From assembly GCF_020171465.1 (NCBI RefSeq), contig NZ_JAIUZR010000004.1, forward strand, positions 496,001 through 560,000: a stretch of 64,000 bases of DNA, written 5' to 3'. Of this stretch, positions 18,056 to 26,224 are shown piece after piece; the stretch's first letter is position 1, and each line of letters begins with the position of its first letter. Both the position numbers and the translations under genes were made by a program. The notes beneath the pieces are model-generated. The model searched no databases, was not told the origin of the DNA, and worked only from the letters and a program-made list of their open reading frames with translations. The stretch comes from Lutimonas saemankumensis (GTDB lineage Bacteria > Bacteroidota > Bacteroidia > Flavobacteriales > Flavobacteriaceae).

Positions 18056-18898
18056 ATGAAAAAAATAAAGAATCTGGTCCTTGAAGGAAGTCATGACAGG
18101 CCTATATTGATAGATTTGTTTTACCCAGAAAATCAAATAAGCAAAGATGTTGTCGTTTTTTGCCATGGTTATAAGGGTTACAAAGATTGGGGTGCCTGGG
18201 AACTGGTTGCCGAAAAATTTGCACAAAACAATTACTTTTTTGTAAAAATGAATTTTTCCCACAACGGGGGGACCGTTGATCAGCCGATCGATTTTCCGGA
18301 CCTTGAAGCTTTTGGGCTAAATAATTTTTTAATCGAATTAGATGATCTTGACACCGTTATCTCATGGATTTGTTCTGATCAGAAGTATAGTAAAGAGAAA
18401 GATGTTAATCGTATTTCTGTGATAGGCCATTCACGTGGTGGGGGAATTGTGGCTCTTAAAGGGGCATCTGACGAACGAATTAAGAAAATAATAAGCTGGG
18501 CAGGTGTTTCAGATTTTGGAAGCCGATTTCCTGAGGGAGATCAATTAGAACAATGGAAGAAAAAAGGCGTAGCCTATATTACAAATTCAAGGACGAATCA
18601 GCAGATGCCTCATTATATTCAGTTTTACGATACCTTTAAGGAAAATGAAGCCAAACTAACAATTCGTACAGCTGTTTCAAATTCAAATATTCCGTATCTG
18701 ATTCTTCACGGAGATGAGGATGAAACCGTATCGGTCACTGAGGCCCGAAATCTTGGATCCTGGTCGGAAAATAGCAGTTTAAAAATTATTTCAGGAGCCA
18801 ATCATACTTTTGGCAGCAGTCACCCCTGGGAAAATACGGAATTACCTGAGCATTTATCTGAGGTTGTCCATAAAACGCTTGAATTTTTGAAGGCTTAG
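18056..18898 (+). CDS. Alpha/beta hydrolase (dienelactone hydrolase/esterase-like)
   Basis: A 280-residue cytoplasmic protein with no signal peptide. The nucleophile elbow is GHSRGGG with Ser126. FCHGYKGYKDWG near residue 35 gives the HG oxyanion loop, ILHGDEDETV at about 215-225 supplies the catalytic Asp region, and SGANHTFG near 245 supplies His. The triad is therefore complete. Substrate unknown; such proteins cleave esters or short peptides. It lies 11 bases after the nuclease gene and is probably co-transcribed. A terminator follows 160 bases downstream. Confidence 0.88.
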   Translation: MKKIKNLVLEGSHDRPILIDLFYPENQISKDVVVFCHGYKGYKDWGAWELVAEKFAQNNYFFVKMNFSHNGGTVDQPIDFPDLEAFGLNNFLIELDDLDTVISWICSDQKYSKEKDVNRISVIGHSRGGGIVALKGASDERIKKIISWAGVSDFGSRFPEGDQLEQWKKKGVAYITNSRTNQQMPHYIQFYDTFKENEAKLTIRTAVSNSNIPYLILHGDEDETVSVTEARNLGSWSENSSLKIISGANHTFGSSHPWENTELPEHLSEVVHKTLEFLKA

Positions 18899-19060
18899 TT
18901 GATCTTGCTTTTTGGACTGATATTTTAAAATAAAATCACATTTGATGTTTACCATCTGCTTGGATCCGAACTAATAGTCAAATACAATAAGTAATTGTTT
19001 TAATTATAAACAAAAGAGTATTTTGGATGTATGGTAACTCTTTGAAGAGAAACCGAAAGG

Positions 19061-19086
19061 GGGTCCTAAATTTGGACCCTTTTTTG
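19061..19086 (+). terminator. Rho-independent terminator, possibly ending a short RNA
   Basis: GGGTCC (19061-19066) pairs with GGACCC (19074-19079) across a 7-base loop and is followed by a run of T. It lies 163 bases after the hydrolase stop, with no ORF between, so it either ends the hydrolase mRNA or a separate short transcript. Confidence 0.8.
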
Positions 19087-19148
19087 ATTTTATTACCCTC
19101 CGTTTTCGTAACTTTATATGAAGATTTTAACCCCCTAAATCCTTTACC

Positions 19149-20036
19149 ATGCGACAGCCTAAACTCCTATTTATTTTCTTGTTAATTAGTGTTTTATCCG
19201 CTACTTCTCTTCAGGCTCAACTACTGAAAAAATTAAAAAAGCGAGTTCAGGATGCAACAGAAGATGTAATAGAAGAAAGAGCTCAAAAAGAGTCTGAAAA
19301 GACTTTGGATAGCATGATGATGGAAGATCAGGAACAACAGTCACAATATGAAGAGCAGTTAAAAAATATGATGGGCTCCACTTCGGGAAGCATCACCGTT
19401 GAGGACAGCTATTCTTTTGACACAAAAGTGAGCTATTTGATGACCATAGAAGAGAATGGTAAACTTTCAGATGTAAGCTATGAGATGTGGTTCCCATCAA
19501 AAGGAAATTATATGGCGACTAAGGTCCTGAGCAGTAATGATCCGGAAGACAAGGATATGCCGACCTCAGTTCTATCCATTTTGGATGATGGCAACCAGGC
19601 AATGATTGTTCTCATGGAGGAGCAAAAAATGGCACAGATGATTTCAATGGAAAGAATCAAAGATATTGCCGAAAAAGAAAATCAGGCTGAACAAACGGAA
19701 ACAGAATTTGAATCAATTAAACCGACCGGAAAAACAAAGACCATATTAGGGTATTCATGTGAAGAATTCGAATCTCAGAATGAGACGAGCAAGTTTTCTT
19801 TTTGGGTAACAAAAGAGTTATCGCTTTTTCAAAAGAATATGTTTTTTAATATGAGTAAATCACTTGGAGGAAAAACCTTTGATGAAATTCCGGATGAGGC
19901 CCAGGGTCTGATGATGGAATTGTTTTTTGATGATTCCGTTTCAAAACAAAAAGGACAAATGAGAGTAACTGCAATTGAGCCTATCAAGAATAAAATAATT
20001 ATTTCTGATTATCAGATTCTTAGCTTTGGACAATAA
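19149..20036 (+). CDS. DUF4412 domain-containing secreted protein
   Basis: A 295-residue protein. Signal peptide 1-24 (cut after LQA). Residues 25-75 are charged and helical (KKLKKRVQDATEDVIEERAQKES), a probable coiled coil. Residues about 80-290 match the DUF4412 pattern: YSFDTKVSYLMTIEENGK, ETSKFSFWVTKEL and the Cys in GYSCEEFES; that domain is a beta-rich fold found in Bacteroidota envelopes. Function unknown. It has its own position after a terminator and before nrdB, so it seems monocistronic. Confidence 0.8.
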   Translation: MRQPKLLFIFLLISVLSATSLQAQLLKKLKKRVQDATEDVIEERAQKESEKTLDSMMMEDQEQQSQYEEQLKNMMGSTSGSITVEDSYSFDTKVSYLMTIEENGKLSDVSYEMWFPSKGNYMATKVLSSNDPEDKDMPTSVLSILDDGNQAMIVLMEEQKMAQMISMERIKDIAEKENQAEQTETEFESIKPTGKTKTILGYSCEEFESQNETSKFSFWVTKELSLFQKNMFFNMSKSLGGKTFDEIPDEAQGLMMELFFDDSVSKQKGQMRVTAIEPIKNKIIISDYQILSFGQ

Positions 20037-20061
20037 TGTTAAATTTTATTAGTTCAAAAAC

Positions 20062-20083
20062 TTTTTAACGGTCGTGTTAAAAA
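20062..20083 (+). promoter_or_regulatory. Inverted repeat upstream of nrdB
   Basis: TTTTTAAC (20062-20069) and GTTAAAAA (20076-20083) form a perfect 8-base inverted repeat around a 6-base spacer. AAAAACTTT also occurs twice (20056-20064 and 20079-20087). It lies 111 bases before the nrdB start and could bind a regulator. It does not resemble the NrdR box. Confidence 0.35.
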
Positions 20084-20193
20084 CTTTCGATGCAATGTGA
20101 ATAACTAAGATTTTATTTTCGGGCAAAATGTCAAATCTTTGCTTCACGATTTTCCCAATTATTTATTAATTTTCAATTAACAACACACCCATT

Positions 20194-21165
20194 ATGTCAA
20201 ATATTGAGCCTATTCTACGTCCGAACAAAGACCGATTTGTTATTTTTCCTATACAGCATAACGATATCTGGGACTGGTATAAAAAGCAGGAGGCTTCCTT
20301 TTGGACGGCTGAAGAAATAGATCTTGAACAAGACGTAATTGATTGGGAGAATAAACTCAATAGTGATGAAAAATACTTTATCAAGCATATTCTTGCTTTT
20401 TTTGCTGCTTCCGATGGAATAGTAAATGAGAATCTTGCCGAAAATTTTGTTAGCGAAGTTCAGTATACCGAAGCAAAATTCTTTTACGGTTTTCAATTAA
20501 TGATGGAAAACATTCATTCTGAAGTTTACTCCTTGTTAATTGACACGTATATTAAAAATGAAAAGGAAAAAAATGAGCTTTTTAAAGCCATTGAAATTTT
20601 TCCGGCAATCAAAAAGAAAGCGGAATGGGCGCTTAGATGGGTGGAAAGTGACAGTTTCGCTGAACGCTTGATTGCATTTTCGGCTGTAGAAGGTATTTTC
20701 TTTTCAGGAAGTTTCTGTTCTATCTTCTGGATGAAAAAAAGAGGCCTTCTGCCTGGATTGACATTTTCCAATGAGCTGATCAACAGAGATGAAGGTCTGC
20801 ATGCTGATTTCGCGGTATATCTGCACCAGAATCATATAGTAAATAAAGTTCCAAAAGAAAGAATTACAGAGATTTTGGTTGATGCACTCAACATTGAGCG
20901 AGAATTCATCACTGAATCTCTTCCTGTAAGTTTGATAGGAATGAATGCGAATCTGATGACACAATACCTGGAATTTGTGACTGACAGATTATTACTTGAA
21001 TACGGCTGTGAGAAAGTATACAATGCTACAAATCCTTTTGATTTTATGGAAATGATCTCCTTGGAAGGGAAAACCAATTTCTTTGAAAAAAGAGTTTCTG
21101 AATATCAAAAGGCAGGTGTAAAATCAGGCGGGACCGGTAGCATATCGTTCGATGCTGATTTTTAA
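20194..21165 (+). CDS. nrdB: Ribonucleotide reductase class Ia, small (radical) subunit
   Basis: A 323-residue subunit that holds the di-iron/tyrosyl radical used to make deoxyribonucleotides. Key residues are present: Asp74 (ASDG), Glu105 and His108 (ENIHSEVY) and radical Tyr112; later ligands lie in the EGIFFSG and DEGLHADF segments. The sequence is strikingly like the eukaryotic R2 subunit ([42 protein letters not shown]) and ends SISFDADF, the R2 tail that docks on the large subunit. nrdA follows after 255 bases, an order usual for Bacteroidota. Confidence 0.97.
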   Translation: MSNIEPILRPNKDRFVIFPIQHNDIWDWYKKQEASFWTAEEIDLEQDVIDWENKLNSDEKYFIKHILAFFAASDGIVNENLAENFVSEVQYTEAKFFYGFQLMMENIHSEVYSLLIDTYIKNEKEKNELFKAIEIFPAIKKKAEWALRWVESDSFAERLIAFSAVEGIFFSGSFCSIFWMKKRGLLPGLTFSNELINRDEGLHADFAVYLHQNHIVNKVPKERITEILVDALNIEREFITESLPVSLIGMNANLMTQYLEFVTDRLLLEYGCEKVYNATNPFDFMEMISLEGKTNFFEKRVSEYQKAGVKSGGTGSISFDADF

Positions 21166-21237
21166 TCAATCATTTCTTTAGGGTTATTTGCTCGCAATTT
21201 GCTGTTTATTAGTGTCTTAAAACATTATTAACGATAA

Positions 21238-21249
21238 ATTGTTAACAAT
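21238..21249 (+). promoter_or_regulatory. Palindrome in the nrdB-nrdA gap
   Basis: ATTGTTAACAAT is a perfect 12-base palindrome, 171 bases before nrdA. A second TTAAC lies 14 bases upstream. A regulatory role is only a suggestion because the gap is AT-rich. Confidence 0.25.
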
Positions 21250-21368
21250 ATCTTAAAGAGTTTCCCGAATGGATTTGTGTTTACCCTATTTTAGAAGTGA
21301 TAAAAATCTATTCAATTTCATTGTAATATCGCTTTCAGGTATTGCAATTTTTTAACGAGTAATGTGGG

Positions 21369-21387
21369 CTCATGACTAAGGCATGAG
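21369..21387 (+). promoter_or_regulatory. Leader hairpin before nrdA
   Basis: CTCATG (21369-21374) and CATGAG (21382-21387) form a perfect 6-base stem around the loop ACTAAGG, ending 33 bases before the nrdA start. It has no T-run, so it is not a terminator; it could affect mRNA stability or translation. Confidence 0.35.
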
Positions 21388-21420
21388 AATAACTAACCTT
21401 AAATAAAACATAATAAGTCA

Positions 21421-23823
21421 ATGTATGTAGTAAAAAGAGACGGCAAAAGAGAACCGGTAATGTTCGATAAAATTACCGCAAGAGTTAGAAAATTATGCTA
21501 TGGATTAAATGATCTGGTGGATCCGATCAAAATTTCAATGAGGGTGATAGAAGGGATATATGACGGAGTAACCACCTCTGAATTAGATAACCTTGCAGCT
21601 GAGATTGCTGCCACTTTAACCACTACCCATCCGGATTACGCAAAGGTTGCAGCTCGTATTGCGGTTTCCAACCTTCATAAAAACACCAAAAAATCCTTCA
21701 GTGAAACGATGAAGGACCTTCACGAATACGTGAATCCCAGAACAGGAAAAAAAGCTTCAATGATCGCTGAAGATGTCTACGAGATTATCGAAAAAAATGC
21801 AGATAAACTTGATTCAACCATCATTTACAACAGAGATTTCGGGTATGACTTTTTTGGTTTTAAAACCCTTGAACGCTCCTATTTGCTTAAAATAAATGGT
21901 CAGATTGTTGAAAGGCCCCAGCATATGTTAATGAGGGTTTCTGTTGGAATCCATAAAGAAGACCTTGACGCAGCCATTGAAACCTATGAATTAATGAGTA
22001 AACGCTTTTTTACTCATGCAACGCCTACCCTTTTCAACGCGGGAACGCCCAAACCACAGATGTCATCCTGTTTCCTGCTTCAGATGCAGGAAGACAGTAT
22101 TGACGGGATCTATGACACCTTAAGACAAACTGCTAAAATATCCCAGTCCGCCGGTGGAATTGGTCTTTCTATACATAATGTAAGAGCAACTGGTTCGTAT
22201 ATAAGAGGAACAAATGGCACCTCGAACGGAATCGTTCCAATGCTGAGGGTTTTCAATGATACTGCACGATATGTTGATCAAGGAGGTGGTAAAAGAAAAG
22301 GTTCATTTGCTGTTTATCTTGAACCATGGCACGCTGATATATTTCAGTTTCTCGATTTGAAAAAGAACCATGGAAAGGAAGAGATGAGGGCAAGAGATTT
22401 GTTCTATGCCATGTGGATGCCAGATTTATTCATGAAAAGAGTCGAAGAGGATGGAGAATGGACATTGATGTGTCCAAATGAATGTCCTCACCTTTATGAT
22501 ACCTACGGAGATGAGTTTGAAAAACTTTATACAGGATATGAAAAAGTTGGTAAAGGACGAAAAACAGTAAAAGCAAGAGAATTATGGGAAAAGATCCTTG
22601 AAGCTCAAATTGAGACAGGAAACCCTTATATGCTCTATAAAGATGCCGTCAACAGAAAGTCAAATCATAAAAATCTTGGGACGATCCGTTCTTCAAATCT
22701 TTGTACAGAGATTATGGAATATACGGCTCCTGACGAAGTTGCAGTATGTAATTTAGCGTCAATTGCGATTCCAATGTTCGTCACCGAAAATTCGGACGGA
22801 GAAAAGTTCTTTGATCACAAAAAGCTTTTTAAAGTCACCAAGAAGATCACAAAAAATCTCGATACGGTAATCGATCAGAATTTTTATCCTGTACCTGAAG
22901 CTGAAAACTCAAATATGAGACACAGGCCGGTGGGAATTGGTATTCAAGGTCTGGCAGATGCATTTATCATGTTGAGGATGCCTTTTACCTGTGAAGAAGC
23001 AAAAAAATTAAATCAGGAGATATTTGAAACCATCTATTTTGCGGCTTTGACGGCATCTATGGAGCTGGCTAAAGCCAAGGAACCTTATTCTACTTTCAAA
23101 GGATCTCCAATATCTCAAGGTGAATTTCAATTTAACATGTGGAATATCAGTGAAGATGACCTAAGTGGCAGGTGGGACTGGAAAAAACTGAGAAAAAATG
23201 TCTTGGAACACGGCGTTAGAAATTCGCTTCTTGTAGCCCCGATGCCTACAGCTTCTACCTCACAGATACTTGGTAATAATGAAGCCTTTGAACCATATAC
23301 CTCAAATATTTACACCCGAAGAGTATTGTCAGGGGAGTTTATTGTGGTAAACAAGCATCTTTTGGAAGATTTGGTCAAACTGGGGCTCTGGAATAATGAT
23401 ATGAAGGAAGAAATCATGAGAGCTAACGGATCTATTCAGCATATTGAATCTATTCCACAGGATCTTAAGGATCTGTATAAAACAGTTTGGGAAATGAGCA
23501 TGAAAGATATCATTGATATGGCTCGTCACAGAGGCTATTTTATAGACCAGTCTCAGTCCCTGAATTTATTTATGCAGGACCCTGACTACTCCAAACTTAC
23601 ATCTATGCATTTCTATGCCTGGAAATCGGGCCTAAAAACAGGAATGTATTATCTAAGAACAAAATCCGCTGTAAACGCTATTCAATTCACGGTTTCTAAA
23701 AAAACTGAAGAAAAGCTTCCGGCCGGGGCGGTTGAGGAGAAACCCTTAACTGGTGACGAACTCAAGGAAATGATCATCAAGTCAAGAGAAAATCCAGATG
23801 ACTGCCTGATGTGCGGATCTTAA
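21421..23823 (+). CDS. nrdA: Ribonucleotide reductase class Ia, large (catalytic) subunit
   Basis: An 800-residue subunit that reduces ribonucleoside diphosphates. Residues 1-90 are an ATP-cone ([15 protein letters not shown]), the allosteric activity site. Active-site cysteines are Cys217 (SSCFLLQM), Cys428 (NLCTEI) and Cys443 (CNLASIAIP), one residue off the human RRM1 numbering 218/429/444. The C-terminus ends DDCLMCGS, the CxxC shuttle for thioredoxin, again like the eukaryotic enzyme. Partner nrdB is upstream; a terminator follows directly. Confidence 0.97.
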   Translation: MYVVKRDGKREPVMFDKITARVRKLCYGLNDLVDPIKISMRVIEGIYDGVTTSELDNLAAEIAATLTTTHPDYAKVAARIAVSNLHKNTKKSFSETMKDLHEYVNPRTGKKASMIAEDVYEIIEKNADKLDSTIIYNRDFGYDFFGFKTLERSYLLKINGQIVERPQHMLMRVSVGIHKEDLDAAIETYELMSKRFFTHATPTLFNAGTPKPQMSSCFLLQMQEDSIDGIYDTLRQTAKISQSAGGIGLSIHNVRATGSYIRGTNGTSNGIVPMLRVFNDTARYVDQGGGKRKGSFAVYLEPWHADIFQFLDLKKNHGKEEMRARDLFYAMWMPDLFMKRVEEDGEWTLMCPNECPHLYDTYGDEFEKLYTGYEKVGKGRKTVKARELWEKILEAQIETGNPYMLYKDAVNRKSNHKNLGTIRSSNLCTEIMEYTAPDEVAVCNLASIAIPMFVTENSDGEKFFDHKKLFKVTKKITKNLDTVIDQNFYPVPEAENSNMRHRPVGIGIQGLADAFIMLRMPFTCEEAKKLNQEIFETIYFAALTASMELAKAKEPYSTFKGSPISQGEFQFNMWNISEDDLSGRWDWKKLRKNVLEHGVRNSLLVAPMPTASTSQILGNNEAFEPYTSNIYTRRVLSGEFIVVNKHLLEDLVKLGLWNNDMKEEIMRANGSIQHIESIPQDLKDLYKTVWEMSMKDIIDMARHRGYFIDQSQSLNLFMQDPDYSKLTSMHFYAWKSGLKTGMYYLRTKSAVNAIQFTVSKKTEEKLPAGAVEEKPLTGDELKEMIIKSRENPDDCLMCGS

Positions 23824-23829
23824 ACAACA

Positions 23830-23858
23830 AAAAAGGAATCTAAATAGATTCCTTTTTT
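23830..23858 (+). terminator. Rho-independent terminator after nrdA
   Basis: Arms 23830-23841 and 23846-23857 give a 12-base-pair stem (GGAATCT/AGATTCC core) with a 4-base loop and a T-run. It starts 7 bases after the nrdA stop. Confidence 0.9.
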
Positions 23859-23898
23859 TATTTTGTGACATACATTATTAATGTCAAAATCTTTAAGT

Positions 23899-24267
23899 TC
23901 ATTCATCCGATGACGATGACGACATCCCTTTAAAGGCAGATGCCAGATCATATTCAGGCCCTCTGGCTTTAAGAATAACTGGTTTCAGAATTACCTTTTC
24001 TTCATTAACCTCAATGTTTCTGATCTCCACAGGTTCATAACCAATAAATTCTATAACCAGATCATAGTTGCCTTCAAGCAATTCCAATTCAAAATTCCCT
24101 GATAGTGAAGTTTCGGCATGAATACCCAGCCCTTTAACTTTGATGCTGGCAAATGCCAAAGGCTCATTATTAAAATCGCCGTCAAGTACGTTTCCCTTTA
24201 CAACAACGCCCTGGGCACATGCTGCCCATCCCGTAAGAAATAAGAAAATCAGAAATAAATTTTTCAT
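23899..24267 (-). CDS. Small secreted carboxypeptidase-regulatory-like domain protein
   Basis: A 122-residue protein starting at ATG 24267 (an in-frame ATG at 24285 adds six residues and spoils the signal peptide). Signal peptide 1-18 (cut after ACAQ). Residues 22-100 form one CarboxypepD_reg-like beta-sandwich: VVKGNVLDG, LAFASIKVKG, TSLSGNFELEL, YDLVIEFIGYEP. In Bacteroidota this domain usually begins TonB-dependent receptors; here it stands alone with a short Ser/Asp tail (SSSSSDE). Role unknown; it may be a free-standing periplasmic domain. The gene runs towards nrdA and away from the Na/Pi cotransporter. Confidence 0.8.
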   Translation of the reverse strand: MKNLFLIFLFLTGWAACAQGVVVKGNVLDGDFNNEPLAFASIKVKGLGIHAETSLSGNFELELLEGNYDLVIEFIGYEPVEIRNIEVNEEKVILKPVILKARGPEYDLASAFKGMSSSSSDE

Positions 24268-24311
24268 CGAAAAATATTTCCACAAAGAAAATTACTCTAA
24301 ATCACTTCAAC

Positions 24312-24361
24312 GTTAACCTATTGTTAACGAATCATAATCAATACGTAAATCTATGGTTAAC
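24312..24361 (+). promoter_or_regulatory. Pho-box-like GTTAAC repeats before the Na/Pi cotransporter
   Basis: GTTAAC occurs at 24312-24317, 24323-24328 and 24356-24361. Starts are 11 and 33 bases apart, i.e. one and three helical turns. Two TTAACN units 11 bases apart is the layout of PhoP/PhoB binding sites in Bacillus and cyanobacteria. A -7-like TAAAGTTTG follows at 24381-24389. Site identity is inference. Confidence 0.4.
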
Positions 24362-24425
24362 TTATATTCATGTAAGGTTGTAAAGTTTGGCCCTTATTAG
24401 TAAGTTTATGTATAATTTAGGTTTT

Positions 24426-26183
24426 ATGATCAAACGATGGATCTTTTTAATTGTTCTTGTGCTTCTGGCGGGTTTATTGTTTTTTAATCCTAACTTTAAG
24501 ACCATTGCCGCAGGCGTATCGATTCTTCTTTTTGGAATGATTACCCTTGAAGAAGGATTTAAGGTATTTACAAAGGGGCCTTTAAAGTTGATCCTTAAAA
24601 AGGCCACTAACAAACTGTACAAAAGTATCTCCCTGGGTGCCCTTGTAACAGCCCTGATCCAATCCAGCTCCTTAGTTTCTGTAATTACTATATCCTTTAT
24701 TAGTGCTGGACTGATAAGTCTTGCCGGAGGAATCGGCTTGATCTTCGGTGCCAATATTGGTACCACGGCCACAGCCTGGCTGGTTGCAGGGTTTGGATTA
24801 AAAATCAAAATTTCCGTATTGGCTATGCCCATGTTGATTTTTGGAATCATCTTTTCTTTCCAAAAGAAGAAGACGATGAAAGGAATCGGAAATGTATTAA
24901 CGGGTTTGGGCTTCTTTTTTCTCGGAATACATTACATGAAAGAAGGCTTTGACGTGTTTAGCCAGTATTTTAACCTTACCGTTTATGCCGTACCTGGATT
25001 TTTAGGTGTAATTATTTACACAGGTATAGGGATCTTTATCACCACAATTCTGCAATCAAGTAGTGCCTCCCTGGCTTTGATTCTTACGGCTTTGTCTGCT
25101 GGTCAAATTGAATATGAAAACGCTCTGGCTCTGGCAATAGGAACCAATGTTGGTACGACCATCACCGCCTTGATCGGATCAATGGGTACAAATATTGCCG
25201 GTAGAAGACTTGCCCTGGCTCACCTAGTTTTCAATCTTGTCACCGGACTTGTGGCCCTGGCTTGTATCTACCCTTTAGCGAACCTGGTCAATCAACTTTC
25301 AGAAGTTTTAGGCATTGCCAGCGATGACTATACCTTAAAGCTTGCTCTGTTTCACACCATATTCAATATCCTTGGTGTACTGATCATGATTCCTTTCATC
25401 AAAAAACTCGAATCTTTACTTATCAAAATAGTGAAGGAATCGGGGGCAAAAGATATTGATGAACCCAAATATTTGAATAGTGCTACTCTTGAATTCGCTC
25501 CTACGGCAATTACTTCGCTGGAATCCGAAACAAAATATTTGTTTGAAAATGCCATTTTTGAAATTGTAACTCACTCCTTGAACATCCATCGCTCTGATAT
25601 ATTGTCAAGATTGAAATCAAAGGATCTCATTAAGAAATCCAAACGTGAGATTGAAATTGACATTAGGGACCTTTACATGCACAAGGTAAAAACAATTTAT
25701 GGCAAAATTCTCGAATTTGCCACCATAGCACAATCTGAACTTAAACTGAGCAAAGAACAGCATCAAAGAATCTCCGAAATAAAAATTGCTAACAGAAAAA
25801 TGGTGGAGATCATCAGGGATGTAAAAGAGCTTAGAAGAAATATTAGCGTTTATACTTATTCTGATAATGTATATATCAAAAAAGAATACAACAAATTCAG
25901 AAGGAGAGTTGTAAAAGTTTTAAGAGCCGTTTACATGTTCAAAGAAGATGAAAGCAGGCAGGAACACTATGATAAACTTGTTGCATTAAAAAACAAATCA
26001 AAAGAGAAGTCCAAAATGGAAAACAAGAGCATCAATAACCTCATCAGGAAAAATTTGATTACAACCTACATGGCATCTTCTTTGGTTAATGATCATGACA
26101 ACGTAAACGAAATGATACAAAAAATAATAGAAGTTGGTCAGTTGCTTTACGGTGAAAAAGACAGTATCCTTGAACCAGTTTAG
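24426..26183 (+). CDS. Na/Pi cotransporter family protein with PhoU-like C-terminal domain
   Basis: A 585-residue protein starting at ATG 24426 (MIKRW); in-frame ATG 24408 and TTG 24387 would add residues without signal features. Residues 5-340 are the Na/Pi-cotransporter membrane domain with both inverted-repeat QSSS motifs (ALIQSSSLVSV and TTILQSSSASLA) and about eight TM segments. Residues 360-585 are a helical PhoU-like domain, as in YjbB/NptA-type proteins. It moves inorganic phosphate with Na+; direction in such bacterial proteins is debated. A PiT-type transporter gene converges on it with a 41-base gap. Repeats at 24312-24361 suggest phosphate control. Confidence 0.9.
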   Translation: MIKRWIFLIVLVLLAGLLFFNPNFKTIAAGVSILLFGMITLEEGFKVFTKGPLKLILKKATNKLYKSISLGALVTALIQSSSLVSVITISFISAGLISLAGGIGLIFGANIGTTATAWLVAGFGLKIKISVLAMPMLIFGIIFSFQKKKTMKGIGNVLTGLGFFFLGIHYMKEGFDVFSQYFNLTVYAVPGFLGVIIYTGIGIFITTILQSSSASLALILTALSAGQIEYENALALAIGTNVGTTITALIGSMGTNIAGRRLALAHLVFNLVTGLVALACIYPLANLVNQLSEVLGIASDDYTLKLALFHTIFNILGVLIMIPFIKKLESLLIKIVKESGAKDIDEPKYLNSATLEFAPTAITSLESETKYLFENAIFEIVTHSLNIHRSDILSRLKSKDLIKKSKREIEIDIRDLYMHKVKTIYGKILEFATIAQSELKLSKEQHQRISEIKIANRKMVEIIRDVKELRRNISVYTYSDNVYIKKEYNKFRRRVVKVLRAVYMFKEDESRQEHYDKLVALKNKSKEKSKMENKSINNLIRKNLITTYMASSLVNDHDNVNEMIQKIIEVGQLLYGEKDSILEPV

Positions 26184-26224
26184 AATAGAATCGTCTCTTT
26201 AATCCGTTTAGCAACTATGTTTGC

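Noticed and set aside
19027-19185. 51-codon ORF starting ATG 19027
   Set aside because: It reads through the terminator hairpin and into the start of the DUF4412 gene in another frame, and its composition does not look coding.
20037-20193. NrdR box before nrdB
   Set aside because: No ACAC-TATA-like pair with the usual 31-32-base spacing was found.
23593-23823. Frameshift or intein in nrdA
   Set aside because: The frame is complete and matches the family from ATP-cone to CLMCGS end; no inserted block is visible.
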